DNA from: Cololabis saira
Lineage: Eukaryota > Chordata > Actinopteri > Beloniformes > Belonidae
Reading direction: 5' to 3'
Assembly: GCF_033807715.1 (NCBI RefSeq)
Contig: NC_084596.1
Coordinates: 39,790,458-39,854,457, forward strand
DNA: 64,000 bases
A program made the position numbers and the translations under genes. The notes below the pieces were generated by a model that was not told the origin of the DNA, did no database searches, and was given only the letters and a program-made list of their open reading frames with translations. Shown in pieces: positions 34,644 to 45,961 of this stretch (positions are counted from its first letter, which is position 1; each line of letters opens with the position of its first letter).

Positions 34644-36231
34644 GAGTGGGGAGAACAAGTATTTGATACACTGCCGATTTTGCAGGTTTTCCCACTTGAA
34701 AAGCATGTAGAAGTCTGTAATTTTTATCATAGGTACTCTTCAACTGTGAGTGATGGAATCTAAAAAAAAAAATCCAGAAAATCACATTGTATGATTTTTA
34801 AGTAATTAATTTGCATTTTATTGCATGACATAAGTATTTGATACATCAGGAAAAACAGAACTTAATATTTGGTACAGAAACCTTTGTTTGCAATTCCAGA
34901 GATCAGACGTTTCCTGTAGTTCTTGACCAGGTTTGCACACACTGCAGCAGGGATTTTGGCCCACTCCTCCATACAGATCTTCTCCTGATCCTTCAGGTTT
35001 CGGGGCTGTCGCTGGGCAATACGGACTTTCAGCTCCCTCCAAAGATTTTCTATTGGGTTCAGGTCTGGAGACTGGCTAGGCCACTCCAGGACCTTGAAAT
35101 GCTTCTTACGGAGCCACTCCTTAGTTGCCCTGGCTGTGTGTTTCGGGTCGTTGTCATGCTGGAAGACCCAGCCACGACCCATCTTCAATGCTCTTACTGA
35201 GGGAAGGAGGCTGTTGGCCAAGATCTCGCGATACATGGCCCCATCCATCCTCCCCTCAATACGGTGCAGTCGTCCTGTCCCCTTTGCAGAAAAGCATCCC
35301 CAAAGAATGATGTTTCCACCTCCATGCTTCACGGTTGGGATGGTGTTCTTGGGGTTGTACTCATCCTTCTTCTTCCTCCAAACACTGCGAATGGAGTTTA
35401 GACCAAAAAGCTCTATTTTAGTCTCATCAGACCACATGACCTTCTCCCATTCCTCATTGGCAAACTTCAGACGGGCCTTGACATGCACTGGCTTGAGCAG
35501 GGGGACCTTGCGTGCGCTGCAGGATTTTAATCCATGACGGCGTAGTGTGTTACTAATGGTTTTCTTTGAGACTGTGGTCCCAGCTCTCTTCAGGTCATTG
35601 ACCAGGTCCTGCCGTGTAGTTCTGGGCTGATCCCTCACCTTCCTCATGATCATTGATGCCCCACCAGGTGAGATTTTGCATGGAGCCCCAGACCGAGGGA
35701 GATTGACCGTCATCTTGAACTTCTTCCATTTTCTAATAATTGCGCCAACAGTTGTTGCCTTCTCACCAAGCTGCTTGCCTATTGTCCTGTAGCCCATCCC
35801 AGCCTTGTGCAGGTCTACAATTTTATCCCTGATGTCCTTACACAGCTCTCTGGTCTTGGCCATTGTGGAGAGGTTGGAGTTTGTTTGATTGAGTGTGTGG
35901 ACAGGTGTCTTTTATACAGGTAACGAGTTCAAACAGGTGCAGTTAATACAGGTAATGAGTGGAGAACAGGAGGGCTTCTTAAAGAAGAACTAACAGGTCT
36001 GTGAGAGCCGGAAGTCTTACTGGTTGACAGGTGATCAAATACTTATGTCATGCAATAAAATGCAAATTAATTACGTAAAAACCATACAATGTGATTTTCT
36101 GGATTTTTTTTTTAGATTCCATCACTCACAGTTGAAGAATACCTATGATAAAAATTACAGACTTCTACATGCTTTTCAAGTGGGAAAACCTGCAAAATCG
36201 GCAGTGTATCAAATACTTGTTCTCCCCACTG
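34644..36231 (-). mobile_element. Complete Tc1-family transposon inserted in a GATA microsatellite
   Basis: The element is 1588 bp, normal for Tc1. The left terminus reads GAGTGGGGAGAACAAG (first base differs from the expected C) and the right reads CTTGTTCTCCCCACTG. Each arm is about 200 bp. Each holds an outer direct repeat (ACAAGTATTTGATA) and an inner one (CATAAGTATTTGATA), the IR/DR layout of Sleeping Beauty-like elements. TA flanks both ends (34642-34643, 36232-36233) within GATA repeats. The transposase frame inside is uninterrupted. Confidence 0.95.
34862..35863 (-). CDS. Tc1-family transposase, intact frame
   Basis: 333 residues against about 340 for the family, from [20 protein letters not shown] to a normal stop. 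Residues 1-110 hold the paired helix-turn-helix DNA-binding domains ([10 protein letters not shown], then [11 protein letters not shown]). The linker NLPRSGAP is at 54-61. The DDE catalytic triad is complete: D146 in WSDET, D237 in HDNDPKHT and E272 in NPIENLW, with exactly 34 residues between the last two. A Gly-rich box [17 protein letters not shown] is at 181-197. No stop or frameshift interrupts it. Whether it is active cannot be told from sequence alone, but all expected parts are present. Confidence 0.95.
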   Translation of the reverse strand: MAKTRELCKDIRDKIVDLHKAGMGYRTIGKQLGEKATTVGAIIRKWKKFKMTVNLPRSGAPCKISPGGASMIMRKVRDQPRTTRQDLVNDLKRAGTTVSKKTISNTLRRHGLKSCSARKVPLLKPVHVKARLKFANEEWEKVMWSDETKIELFGLNSIRSVWRKKKDEYNPKNTIPTVKHGGGNIILWGCFSAKGTGRLHRIEGRMDGAMYREILANSLLPSVRALKMGRGWVFQHDNDPKHTARATKEWLRKKHFKVLEWPSQSPDLNPIENLWRELKVRIAQRQPRNLKDQEKICMEEWAKIPAAVCANLVKNYRKRLISGIANKGFCTKY

Positions 36232-36360
<129 letters not shown>

Positions 36361-36714
36361 CTTTATTGTCATTATAAATATGTACAACGAAATTAAAAAA
36401 GTGCTCTCCAGTCAGCGCATCATATAAAAAAGATTAAATAACTGAAAAATAATCAGTAAACGCTTAACATCTCCCATTGGTATTTGACTTTTCGTGATAT
36501 TATCTATCTGGAAATATACAGCCGAATCCATAGTGCAAAACAGCAAAATATGTTATTTTGGCATATAGCAGCAGATCGAATTAAAGCCAAACTTGAAAGA
36601 TGTATTTAAATTTGATATAGACTACCTTATTGCAGCTATCCTTGTCCAGTTTTTGATATTATTATGTTTTGCCTTTGTTTTATTTTATCAGGCCTAAAAA
36701 CATTACTGTTTACT

Positions 36715-36975
36715 GAAGTGTACTCTTAAATTAAATACTTACCTGCTGGACTCTACTGCCCTTATTTCTAACAGCTTGTGCTTTTTATTATTTTACTTAT
36801 CTTCTTATTCATATACATGGTCATTCATTCATTATTCATAATTTTATTCAATCTTATTTGTTATTTACTGACTAATTATGTCTTGCCGCTTTTAATGTCA
36901 ATGTAAAGCACTTTGAGTTACCTTGTGTTGAATTGTGCTATATAAATAAACTTACCTTGCCTTGCCTTGCCTTGT
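36715..36975 (+). mobile_element. L2-like LINE 3' end fragment
   Basis: Contains GTCTTGCCGCTTTTAATGTC, AAGCACTTTGAGTTACCTTG, and ends TATAAATAAACTTACCTTG followed by CCTTG repeats. The same tail occurs at 39100-39365 (reversed) and 57625-58078. Confidence 0.65.
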
Positions 36976-37139
36976 ATTATCTTTTTTTTTCTGTTTTCCT
37001 TATTATTAATTATTAATTGTTTTCATCGAATGCTTAGGTCTGAGGGGTGGGTTTGGAAGGGGGTGAAAATATGTGTATAATTTTTGTTTGACATCATTGT
37101 GGGTGCCACCGTTTATAATAAAAAGAAAAGATGAAATAT

Positions 37140-37468
37140 AAATAAAAACATTTGATCACAACGATCGACCTCGCTCAGCTGATCAGTCTCCCATTGTGCG
37201 GAGTGATCTGATACGGACTACACCCAGGCGCCGCCGCGCCTCCTCACCGCCCCGGCTCCCTCCGCCGCCCCAGCCTTCGCCTTGCTCTCCGTCGAGGTGC
37301 GGGTTAGACCGGGAGGCTTTATATTCATTGGTAGTTTTCTCTCCCCCACCCTCCGTTCTGGTCGTGCCCTTTTTTCTGGCTCACCTCACCTCCCCCCCAC
37401 AGAGCTGCTGGTTATCACTATTGTCTGAATTATTTTTTTATTTTTTAATCCAGCATCATTTGTGGAGC
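37140..37468 (+). promoter_or_regulatory. pfn2: pfn2 promoter and 5' untranslated region
   Basis: GC-rich block CGCCGCCGCGCCTCC and neighbours at about 37228-37310, after AT-rich sequence. A pyrimidine-rich leader runs up to the ATG at 37469. There is no TATA box in the usual place. The upstream open frame from 37196 joins the profilin frame but lacks a conserved protein segment, so the ATG at 37469 is taken as the start. Confidence 0.5.
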
Positions 37469-38032
37469 ATGTCTTGGCAGAGCTACGTGGACAACCTGAT
37501 GGCGGACGGCAGCTGTCAGGACAGCGCCATTGTTGGCTACACGGACGCCAAGTACGTGTGGGCGGCGCACGCCGGCGGGCTGTTCACAAACATCACGGTA
37601 AGGGTTTAGCGGGGGTGGCGCCGGCCCCGGCCCCGGCTAAAGCGGGGCTAAAGCGGGGTGGCAGGCGGGGGGCCCGGGGCGGCTGCTGCCGCGCTCAAGC
37701 GCCGCTGCGGGATTAAAGGCTGGTTTATGGTTCCGCGTTAAGTCGACGCAGAGCCTACGGCGTAGGGTACGCGGCGACGCGCGCCATACGGTACAGGCTC
37801 TGCGTAGGTGTAACGCGGAGGCATAAATCATGCTGTAGCGCTGTGCGGGCAGGTGAGGGAGCTCAGCTCCGTTATCCCCGCAGGGGAAGCGCGTGTGGAC
37901 GCGGCTGGTTTAGCCTGGCCTGGGGCAGGAGCGGCTCTGTGGGGGGGCGTGGGGGGGCCGGGGCCTCTGGGAAGGGTTTATATTAACAGGAAGATATTTA
38001 TCTAACAGTAATAACTGTTTGTGCATTTTATT

Positions 38033-38065
<33 letters not shown>

Positions 38066-38234
38066 CATTGAGAGGGACGGCGAGGGGCTGGTGGAGACGC
38101 CACACTGCTTTCCTTATTCCACTTTAAAATATTCCTCGTGTTTGATTTCATGTTTTTTTTTTTTACAATATTTTTATTTTTAAGTTCAACAAGTATATAA
38201 AAAAAAATGTCAAATTTGCAAACATTTCCACATA

Positions 38235-38270
<36 letters not shown>

Positions 38271-38625
38271 CAGGACTGTCTCAGAAAATTAGAATATTGT
38301 GATTTATTTTTTTTTTTGTAATGCAATTACAAAAACAAAAATGTCATACATTCTGGATTCATTAACAATCAACTGAAATATTGCAAGCCTTTTATTATTT
38401 TAATATTGCTGATCATGGCTTACAGCTTAAGAAAACTCAAATATCCTATGTCAAAAAAATTAGAATATTCTGGGAATCTTAAACTGTAAGCCATAATCAG
38501 CAATATTAAAATAATAAAAGGCTTGCAATATTTCAGTTGATTTGTAATTAATCCAGAATGTATGACATTTGTTTTTTTTAATTGCATTACAGAAAATAAA
38601 GCACTTTATCACAATATTCTAATAG

Positions 38626-38707
<82 letters not shown>

Positions 38708-39407
38708 CTCAAACAATCACACAGTAAAAAAAAAAACACAACAAATGAATACATAAAAAATAATTAAAGAATAACTACAGACATCAAACTAATAAAGTGC
38801 CTTAAAATTAAAAAGGCAGGATCGGTACATTCACATCGCAAGTGTAAGTTTTGTTATTCAGTGTTATCCATTTCGTTGGTCAAGAAAGACATAAATGAGT
38901 CCCAAATATCTATAAATTCTGTCTGTTTACCTTTGACTATATAAGTCAACCTCTCCAGTCCAAGACTGTTTGATTTCATGTTAGTGTTTCACTGATTCAG
39001 TTTTAATGTTTGGGATTGTAAGTTATTCATCAGTGCACACCGGCTCATGTGGCACATTTTTTAAAAGGTGGAGAATTTTCTGATTGTATGTATGTAGGTA
39101 GGTAGCAAAGGAAGTTTATTTGTAAAGCACAATTCAACACAAGGTAATTCAAAGTGCTTTACATCAACATTAAAAGTGGCAAGACACAATTAAACAGTAA
39201 ATAACCAATAAAATGATAAGAAAGAGGTAAAATAATAAAAAGCACAAGTTGTTAAGAAGTAAGGGCAGTAGAGTACAGCAGGTACATCTCATTCTTACTA
39301 TGGCCAGAATTACGTTACTATACGGTCAAAACGTACAAAGACCGGGTCAAATACAGTATTCCAAAAGTAATCTTTGATAATTCTATGCTACAATGCCTGT
39401 TTCCAGG

Positions 39408-39464
<57 letters not shown>

Positions 39465-40338
39465 GTGTGTGTCTGTCTGGGCCAACAAAAAAGGAGCTGA
39501 GAAATAAGCTGTTTGTGTATATACTTATCAACCTTTAGTTTTTGTTGGCCAGTTAAATTTTTAATGGAGGATCTTTTAAAATGTTGCTGTTAATTAAGGG
39601 GGAAAAAAGGAGGTTAATTTAGAAGTTAAGCAGTAGATTGCCTCTCTGTTCAGCTGCAGGGACGCTTGAAGCAAGAGCGGGCTCCTTTTATAAGAAATTA
39701 AAATGGAAAAGTTGAGATTAGTTTTTTCCAGTTGGTTTTGCTGATTGTATTAAAGTAACAAACATTACAGAAATTATTTTAATTTCAATGTTTTATGTTA
39801 AAAAGTAAAGAATACATTTACTCAGTAAAACAAGGGGCAGTTGTGGGTTCTATTAGTCTATTACAATTAAGATGAATAAAAGTTGTTTTAAAAATAAATA
39901 AAATTAACTTAATTCTCATGGCTGTATGTTTTTTGTCAATTTTGGTTGGTTTCATTGATTTCATATTGTATCATTTAAATACAGATGTATCTGAAGCCTT
40001 TGACAATGATAAACCTTGTGCATTTTGTTGTCTTTTTTTCTTTCTTTCTTTTTAGTCTCAAGAAATAGATGTCCTCATTGGCAAGGACAGAGAGACCTTT
40101 TACACCAGCGGTCTCACTCTTGGCTCAAAGAAGTGTTCGGTCCTTAGAGACAGTCTCCAGGATGAAGGGGACTGGACAATGGACATCAGGACAAAGAGCC
40201 AAGGAGGGGAACCCACATACAATATTTCCGTGGGAAAAGCTGGAAAAGGTAAAAGCCTAATCAGTAACATGCTTCCTCCACAGGTGGAGAACTCTGACAA
40301 GTCAGGAACGGGACTGCAATAGTCAGGTGGCAGGTGTC

Positions 40339-40386
<48 letters not shown>

Positions 40387-41705
40387 TTTAAAAGCATTAT
40401 AGACAATACTTGGATGCAACAATAAGTAAACATAATTTATTATAATACTTTACTGCAGTATCTTTTATGTTCCACCTTTTGGTGCATCATGTTTTTGAAA
40501 AGATGCAATCACTAAAATGTGATGATTTGCAGCTCTTACATGATGTGCTGAATTTCAGTTTATTCTGCAGACAGTAGTTTTCACATGCTGCAGGTCGCTG
40601 CATTTCTCGCTGGGTGGTTGACGCCTCAAGTCTGACTATAACCGTGCTGAGAATCGTACATGAAATGGCCAGTTTTCCTCTTCTGACAGTGTAGAAGGGA
40701 TGTGCAGCTGGATCACAACTGTTGTTCCAACACACGTCTTTAGTCCAGCTTTGTGTTTCATGAAATGCATAGGCAGACCAGTTCTCGCCCCCTCCTGGTG
40801 TGTCAGGTTATATCATTGTAGAGTTGATGATAATGGGGCCTTAATTTTGTACTTCTGCCCCATAAAGTTATGATAGAATAGGATTTAAGTGGTCACAGTT
40901 TGGAGCCCAGAAGCTCGTACTTGTACTTCATCTTAATGTCACTTGGTAAATCAAGGGGAAGCAGCAACTTGCAGCCACACTCATTCTGCCCTCAAACAAT
41001 CAAAAACGGAAAGTAAGCTATGAACTTAAACAAAGCAGTTGCTCAAACTTTTAATTTAATTAATGATTTAGCTCTAAGTTCCATTAAACTGTTTTGGATA
41101 AATATTGTTTTTCTTTTCTTGGATGAGAGAAAAATAAAGGGTTGGTCCCAGTTGAACTGAATATTAAATTCAGTTTTAAAACGGAAGAGGAATAAAGTCG
41201 ATCCTTCTTAAATGGGCAGCTAGATTTTTGGACAACAAACAGTGACAACCAAACTACTTTCCTTTTCTTCTTCCAATGATTTCTTTTGCTTCCTTTTTTC
41301 CCTGTTTTATTCTGCTCCGCATGTTCATAGTTAAGAGCAAAAATTAACTGCACTGTAAACATTGAACTTGTGCTAATACCAGTTGAGATATTATAGTTTA
41401 CACGACTGCATGAAAAAGCCTGGGAATTTAAAAAGAAAAAAAGGTTTTAACTCCCTCACTCTTTGGTCTTTTTGGTCACATCTTGGCAAATTATTGTACT
41501 ATACATTTTATTTTTTACATGCTTTACGACTGTACTGCACTTTTCTTACTTTCCTTGGTTACTTTTCTTAACTGTCCCCTTTTTTTTCTCTATCTCTTCT
41601 CTTTCAGTTTTGGTTCTTGTAATGGGCAAAGAAGGGGTCCATGGAGGCGGATTGAATAAGAAGGCTTACTCTATGGCAAAATACTTGAGGGATTCCGGGT
41701 TTTAA
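37469..41705 (+). CDS. pfn2: Profilin-2, isoform ending in exon 3a
   Basis: Profilin-2 binds G-actin and poly-proline ligands and controls actin assembly, notably in neurons. Coding exons are 37469-37597 (phase 0), 40056-40248 (phase 1) and 41608-41705. Together they encode 139 residues, one fewer than human PFN2 because the N terminus is [10 protein letters not shown]. The poly-proline-binding W3 and Y6 are present. Exon 2 covers [14 protein letters not shown] through [18 protein letters not shown]. Exon 3a encodes [14 protein letters not shown], then [17 protein letters not shown], the actin-binding C-terminal strand and helix. All junctions are GT..AG. The neighbour tsc22d2 fits vertebrate synteny. 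Confidence 0.96.
37721..37831. mobile_element. Short Harbinger-like MITE, family H copy 1
   Basis: The ends GGTTTATGGTTCCGCGTTA and TAACGCGGAGGCATAAATCA are inverted. The interior is CpG-rich (GCCTACGGCGTAGGGTACGC). It lies in pfn2 intron 1. A longer copy is at 48646-49140. Confidence 0.65.
38230..38270. repeat. (TG)n(TA)n microsatellite
   Basis: TG units followed by TA units immediately left of the family B MITE. Confidence 0.9.
38271..38623. mobile_element. Palindromic TA-target MITE, family B copy 2 (right end lost)
   Basis: Nearly identical to 1871-2259, starting CAGGACTGTCTCAGAAAATT after TA. The right arm stops at CACAATATTCTAAT and passes straight into a GT microsatellite, so the final 10-20 bp are gone. 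It lies in pfn2 intron 1. Confidence 0.75.
38629..38704. repeat. (GT)n microsatellite
   Basis: About 38 uninterrupted GT units in pfn2 intron 1. Confidence 0.97.
39100..39365 (-). mobile_element. L2-like LINE 3' end fragment, reversed
   Basis: AAGTTTATTTGTAAAGCACA and GTGGCAAGACACAATT are the complement of the tail at 57625-58078. The match extends through GTACAAAGACCGGGTCAAAT. Confidence 0.65.
39411..39462. repeat. (TA)n microsatellite
   Basis: About 26 TA units in pfn2 intron 1. Confidence 0.95.
39571..40009 (+). repeat. Left arm of a dispersed inverted duplication (pairs with 45441-45866)
   Basis: About 440 bp that matches 45441-45866 in reverse complement with scattered differences. 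Shared landmarks are GCAGGGACGCTTGAAGCAAG, CAAGGGGCAGT and CATGGCTGTATGTTTTTTGT. It ends about 45 bp before the exon 2 acceptor of pfn2. No terminal repeats or coding frame were seen. Confidence 0.8.
40341..40379. repeat. Poly(T) tract
   Basis: About 39 consecutive T in pfn2 intron 2, after the exon 2 donor. Confidence 0.9.
40380..41607 (+). other. pfn2 intron 2, no further gene seen
   Basis: About 1.2 kb of non-coding sequence with a strong pyrimidine tract (41577-41605) before exon 3a. Confidence 0.5.
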
Positions 41706-41889
41706 TGTTCTCCAGCTCATTTAGATCACATTGAGGGACAAAAATAAGAGAAATGTATTGCTGTTAAGATTTCTCCTGCAAGCAGTCAATTGTCTTGGAA
41801 ACTTTTAATAGCGATGAAGAGTGATGATGCTGTGTTACCCCCTTCATCCTGTAGGGGGCGTGGCTCTTCAATTATTTTCATTTCTCCCT

Positions 41890-41945
41890 CTTTTTTTTTT
41901 TTCTTTTTTTTTTTTTCTCCTCCTTCTCCCCCTTGTGTGCTCCAG
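41890..41945 (+). promoter_or_regulatory. pfn2: Long pyrimidine tract and acceptor of pfn2 exon 3b
   Basis: About 50 nt of almost pure T/C ending TGCTCCAG directly before exon 3b. A tract of this length is typical of acceptors regulated by polypyrimidine-tract-binding proteins, which would suit tissue-specific choice between 3a and 3b. Confidence 0.5.
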
Positions 41946-42043
41946 TATTGGTTATAGTCATGGGACGGGAGGCGGTCCACGGTGGAAATCTTAACAAGAA
42001 AGCACATTCAATGGCTGATTACCTGAGGAAGACTGGATATTAA
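41946..42043 (+). CDS. pfn2: Profilin-2 alternative last coding exon 3b
   Basis: Spliced to exon 2 in place of 3a, the frame continues VLVIVMGREAVHGGNLNKK and on to AHSMADYLRKTGY, then TAA at 42041. It has the same 98-bp coding length and phase as 3a. It replaces the profilin C-terminal strand and helix with a diverged version, changing the actin and poly-proline surface. Mammalian PFN2 also has IIa and IIb ends made by alternative last exons. No AATAAA lies between 3a and 3b, so both transcripts probably share downstream polyadenylation signals, and 3b is 3' untranslated sequence in the 3a form. Confidence 0.9.
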
Positions 42044-43430
42044 ACCACCCATTCGTCAACTTAGCACCTCACTCCCGGTCACTTTATTTTGAGACAACTA
42101 GGCTTCGGTGGGATACAATGTCTGCTTTGTACACACAGCTTTTTGTCCGCCCTGCCTTCTCCCTTGTAATAGGCGTTTCCCACTGTAACATTGTTCATCT
42201 GATGCTTTTTGGCACTGCAGTTGTGGCATGTTCATTGAGATGTTTATTGATCAAAATAAAATGTGGAGGGAAAAAAAGGTCAAATAAAACAGGTAAAACA
42301 CATTTGGGCTCGCTTTACATAACATGAACTCATTTGTAAGAGGAAGTGCACATGTATCGGTGGTAGCAGTTTGCCTCGTTGCGTCTTACTGAACAGATGG
42401 CAGTTTTTTGTTTAAGTCAGCATGTGGGGGTTCAGAGCCGCATGCATGTTCTCACCCACCGTTCTTATTTGTCTCGGTCTTCAAACCTCCGTTAAGGAAA
42501 CGACAAACTTCCTCTGGAAAAGCTGTACGCACTGATTGGCTGTACAGTTTTCTTCTTTTTTTTTTTTTTTCTTCCCCCCCCTCCTCTACCACCTGATTTT
42601 TGCAGTTGTACCTGAATGTGGTTGTGAAAGTCAGTACGGTGTTAGGCTGTTCCGGGACTGTAATACTTCATCACATTTTTGCGTCTCAGTGGACATTCCA
42701 CCTTTTTGACCGCAGACGTGCTCGTTTCTCTTAGCTGTAAATCACTACACACTTTGGACCAGTTTTCTGTACTAGAGGGTCATCACTACAGCTTACTCTG
42801 ATGGATGATTGTTGACCGTTAATTAGAAACGACTTCAAATGACTGTAAACCATCTAACTGCTTCTTTAGACTAAAACACTAAATCTGCATCACTAATTGA
42901 TTTGTCGTTAACTTCATGTTCATTTAATGAGTCGTTTAACTACAGTGACTGCATTTTGCATTTTGACTTAACCAAGGCTGCTCGGTTAAGTCCTTGGACA
43001 TTTTTTTGCCTTGTGCTTTAGTCATCAAAGATGTATTCACAAATTGTCATAGTATGCTACTTAAAATTCTATTTAAAAAGAGAAAATGCTGTGTTCACTA
43101 AACATTGAAAATGGTGTTGGTTGGAAATAAGAACATTTGTAAGTTGTCTTGTGAAATCTTTTGAATAATTGTATTCTGTGCCATAAAAAATCAATATCTG
43201 ATGTGTTGCTACGAGTTGCATTTTTGTCTGCTGCCCTGGCAAGAAACAACTTTCAATGGCACTCCTAAGGGATATTTTGGCATCTCTAATCTCCAGATTT
43301 GTGGAATATGTAAATAAACAGAAAGTTTGTAGTATTTTGAGTTGGAAACTTCTGCCACAAAATCTATTTCAAATGCCATGAATTGAAGATGTCTTGTTTA
43401 CAGACGAATGAAATAAAAGTTATTCCAACC
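42044..43430 (+). terminator. pfn2: pfn2 3' untranslated region with polyadenylation signals
   Basis: AATAAA hexamers are at 42255-42260, 43313-43318 and 43412-43417, allowing a short and a long 3' UTR. No coding exon follows on this strand until 46753. Confidence 0.55.
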
Positions 43431-43896
43431 CGAGGTCAAGGCCAGAGTGTTGTGTTGCTTTCTGTGTCCAAACAAATGTCTTTTACAGAAAAACCCCAGT
43501 GTTTTTTAATAATGTTCAGGTCTGTCGTATATGCTTCCCCTGGGGGCAGTGTTTTGGAAATACAATCTGCACTTTATTGTCCTGTGGACGAAATCCAAAT
43601 GTATTTGCCAATATTATCCAACAATGCCTGCAGTGAAACAGAACTACTAAACAGCCTCAGTTATTACAGGAACTGGCTGGATGTTAACTTTCTCCATTTC
43701 AACCAAAGGGAGAACTGGTTTGTTATCCTGAACAGTGGAGTGAGTGAGCTGCCCCTCAGCTCCTGGATGGGATTTAGGCATCAGTTTGCTCAAAACCTTG
43801 GTGCTCTGACAGCTATTTACATTTGATAAGCAGAGTAGTTCTACTGTAAAACGCAGCTTCTTCATTTGAGATTGTCGATCTAAGTGCAGCTGTACC

Positions 43897-44628
43897 CAGT
43901 ACTCCAGTTGTAACAAAAAATCAGGGGGGGATGGTGGATTTTATCATATGGGGACAGATAATTTGTGCTGATTACAAATAATATATATTACAAATAATAG
44001 CACTGACCGAAACACCTGCAGGAATTACATAGCAGCAGTTAAATGCAGCCTTCTGTAAGCTTTAAAATCAAAACACAACAATAAAAAACAGTTTTCTGAA
44101 CTTATCAATATGACTCCGTCCATCACAGGATAAGTAAAATGGATCGCTGCAAAAACTCAAAATCTTAACAAGAATATTTGTCTTTTTTCTAGTTAACATG
44201 TCTCATTTTAGTAAAAAAAATCTCATTACACTTAAAACAAGACTCATCACTGGAAAAAACAACAATTGTACCTGTTTCAAGTAGATTTTCACTTGAAATA
44301 AGTAGAAAAATCTGCCAGTGGAACAAGATTTTTTTTGCTTGTAATGAGAAGATAAATCTTGTCCCACTGGCAGATTGTTCTACTTATTTCAAGTGAAAAT
44401 TTACTTGAAACAGGTGAAAATTGTCAAGTTATTTTTCTGGTATTTTTTGTGGTGATGACTCTAAATGTTGAAATAGCAGTAAAACCACATGCATTGATGA
44501 AATGACATAAGCCTTATGTCATAAGGGATGGAAAGGGGGGATGGCAGTTTTACAGGGGGGATGATTTTGACCGTTTTTATTTCAGGGGGGATGCCATCCC
44601 CCCTCATCCCCCCTCAACTCCAGTACTG
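43897..44628. mobile_element. hAT element with perfect 8-bp target duplication, family I, itself interrupted
   Basis: Terminal repeats CAGTACTCCAGTTG and CAACTCCAGTACTG. GCTGTACC is duplicated exactly at 43889-43896 and 44629-44636. GGGGGGATG motifs line both inner ends. A foreign block at about 44147-44450 is a copy of the CACTGCAAAA-type MITE seen complete at 59005-59372. Confidence 0.85.
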
Positions 44629-44636
44629 GCTGTACC

Positions 44637-45343
44637 TATCTTAAATAGACATGCTTTTATAACTACACAACTAGACTGGTAATTGTGTATAGGTTTAGAT
44701 CAGTCATCCCTTCATCTGCTTCAGTAGGTGTAAGATGCTGCTGCTGCTCGGCTCTTATGGACAAGCTCAGAACAAAAAGACCATGAGTATTTACAGGACG
44801 CCAGCAACGTGTCCTCTGTGTGGGCAGAGGAAGCAGGTACCACAGTGATGGAGGAGGTGAGGACACTCACTTGTGGCCTGTAGAAGTGGGGGTGAACCTG
44901 GGGGGAGACGGTCTGAGGAAGAACATCCTCTGGTGCAACGTTTGATGACCTTGGATGAACGAGTCTCCCACCTGAGGTCGCTGATGATGCTGGGGCCCAC
45001 GAGCTTCAGAGTCCACCTGAACTGCAGAGCTGCTGATAAGTGTGTGTGTGGGGGGGGGGGTATCTCAAAGGAACACTTCTTCGAATTGTGAGACCACTGG
45101 TGTAAAAGGTCTCTCTATCTATTTCTTGAGACTAAAAAGAAAGACAAAACGCACAACGACCATCAAACTGTTCAACCGGACTGTGCAGTAACCAGGACAG
45201 TGCAATATTACACACTTTTTCTATCCTCATTCTTTTTATGGCACCGCACCCTCTATTTTACTTTTATTTTTATCTTTATTTTTTAATTTTCTTATATTTT
45301 TATCTTTATATGGGTGTTTGGCTTTTGGGGTGTTTGATTTGTA
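44637..45343. other. Intergenic, no gene recognised
   Basis: Includes GC-richer sequence with short open frames on both strands (44791-45091) but no domain feature, and a G run at 45051-45060. Confidence 0.35.
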
Positions 45344-45432
45344 AATGACAGTGCTGAGTGAGTGAGATGGAGATGTCAATTTCCCCGAGGGAACCTCCCA
45401 AAGGGATTAATAAAGTCGTCTGAATCTGAAAA
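45344..45432 (+). mobile_element. LINE-type 3' tail
   Basis: TCAATTTCCCCGAGGGAACC, then AAAGGGATTAATAAAGTCGT, then CTGAATCTGAA, a common fish non-LTR retrotransposon ending. Confidence 0.5.
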
Positions 45433-45440
45433 TGTTTGGC

Positions 45441-45866
45441 ATTGTCAAAAGCTTCAGATACATCTGTACTTAAATTATACAATATGAAATCAAAGAAACC
45501 AACCAAAATTGACAAAAACACACAGCCATGAGAATTAAGTTAATTTTATTTATATTTAAAACATCAACTCTTATTCATCTTAATTGTAATATACTAATAG
45601 AACCCACTACTGCCCCTTGTTTTACTGAGTAAATTTATTCTTTACTTTTTAACATAAAACATTGAAATTAAAATAATTTCAGCAATGCTTGTTATTTTAA
45701 TACAATCAGCGAAACCAACTGGAAAAAACTAATCTCAACTTTCATTTTAATTTCTTATGAAAGGTGCTCTTGCTTCAAGCGTCCCTGTAGCTGAACCCAG
45801 AGGCAATCTTCTGATTCATTTCTAAATTTTTTTTCCCCCCTAATTAACAGCAACAGTTTAAAAGAT
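45441..45866 (-). repeat. Right arm of the dispersed inverted duplication (pairs with 39571-40009)
   Basis: Reverse-complement copy of the pfn2 intron 1 block, with landmarks CTTGCTTCAAGCGTCCCTG and CTGCCCCTTGTTTTACTGAG. It lies about 3.4 kb 3' of the last pfn2 exon. Confidence 0.8.
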
Positions 45867-45871
45867 TACCC

Positions 45872-45873
<2 letters not shown>

Positions 45874-45960
<87 letters not shown>
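45874..45960. repeat. (TA)n(TG)n compound microsatellite
   Basis: About 25 TA units then about 18 TG units. Confidence 0.95.

Positions 45961-45961
<1 letters not shown>

Noticed and set aside
35094..35537. 147-residue plus-strand frame
   Set aside because: Antisense shadow of the intact Tc1 transposase.
43383..43826. 147-residue plus-strand frame beyond the pfn2 3' UTR
   Set aside because: Does not begin with ATG at its reported start, shows no domain or splice context, and overlaps the end of the pfn2 3' UTR.
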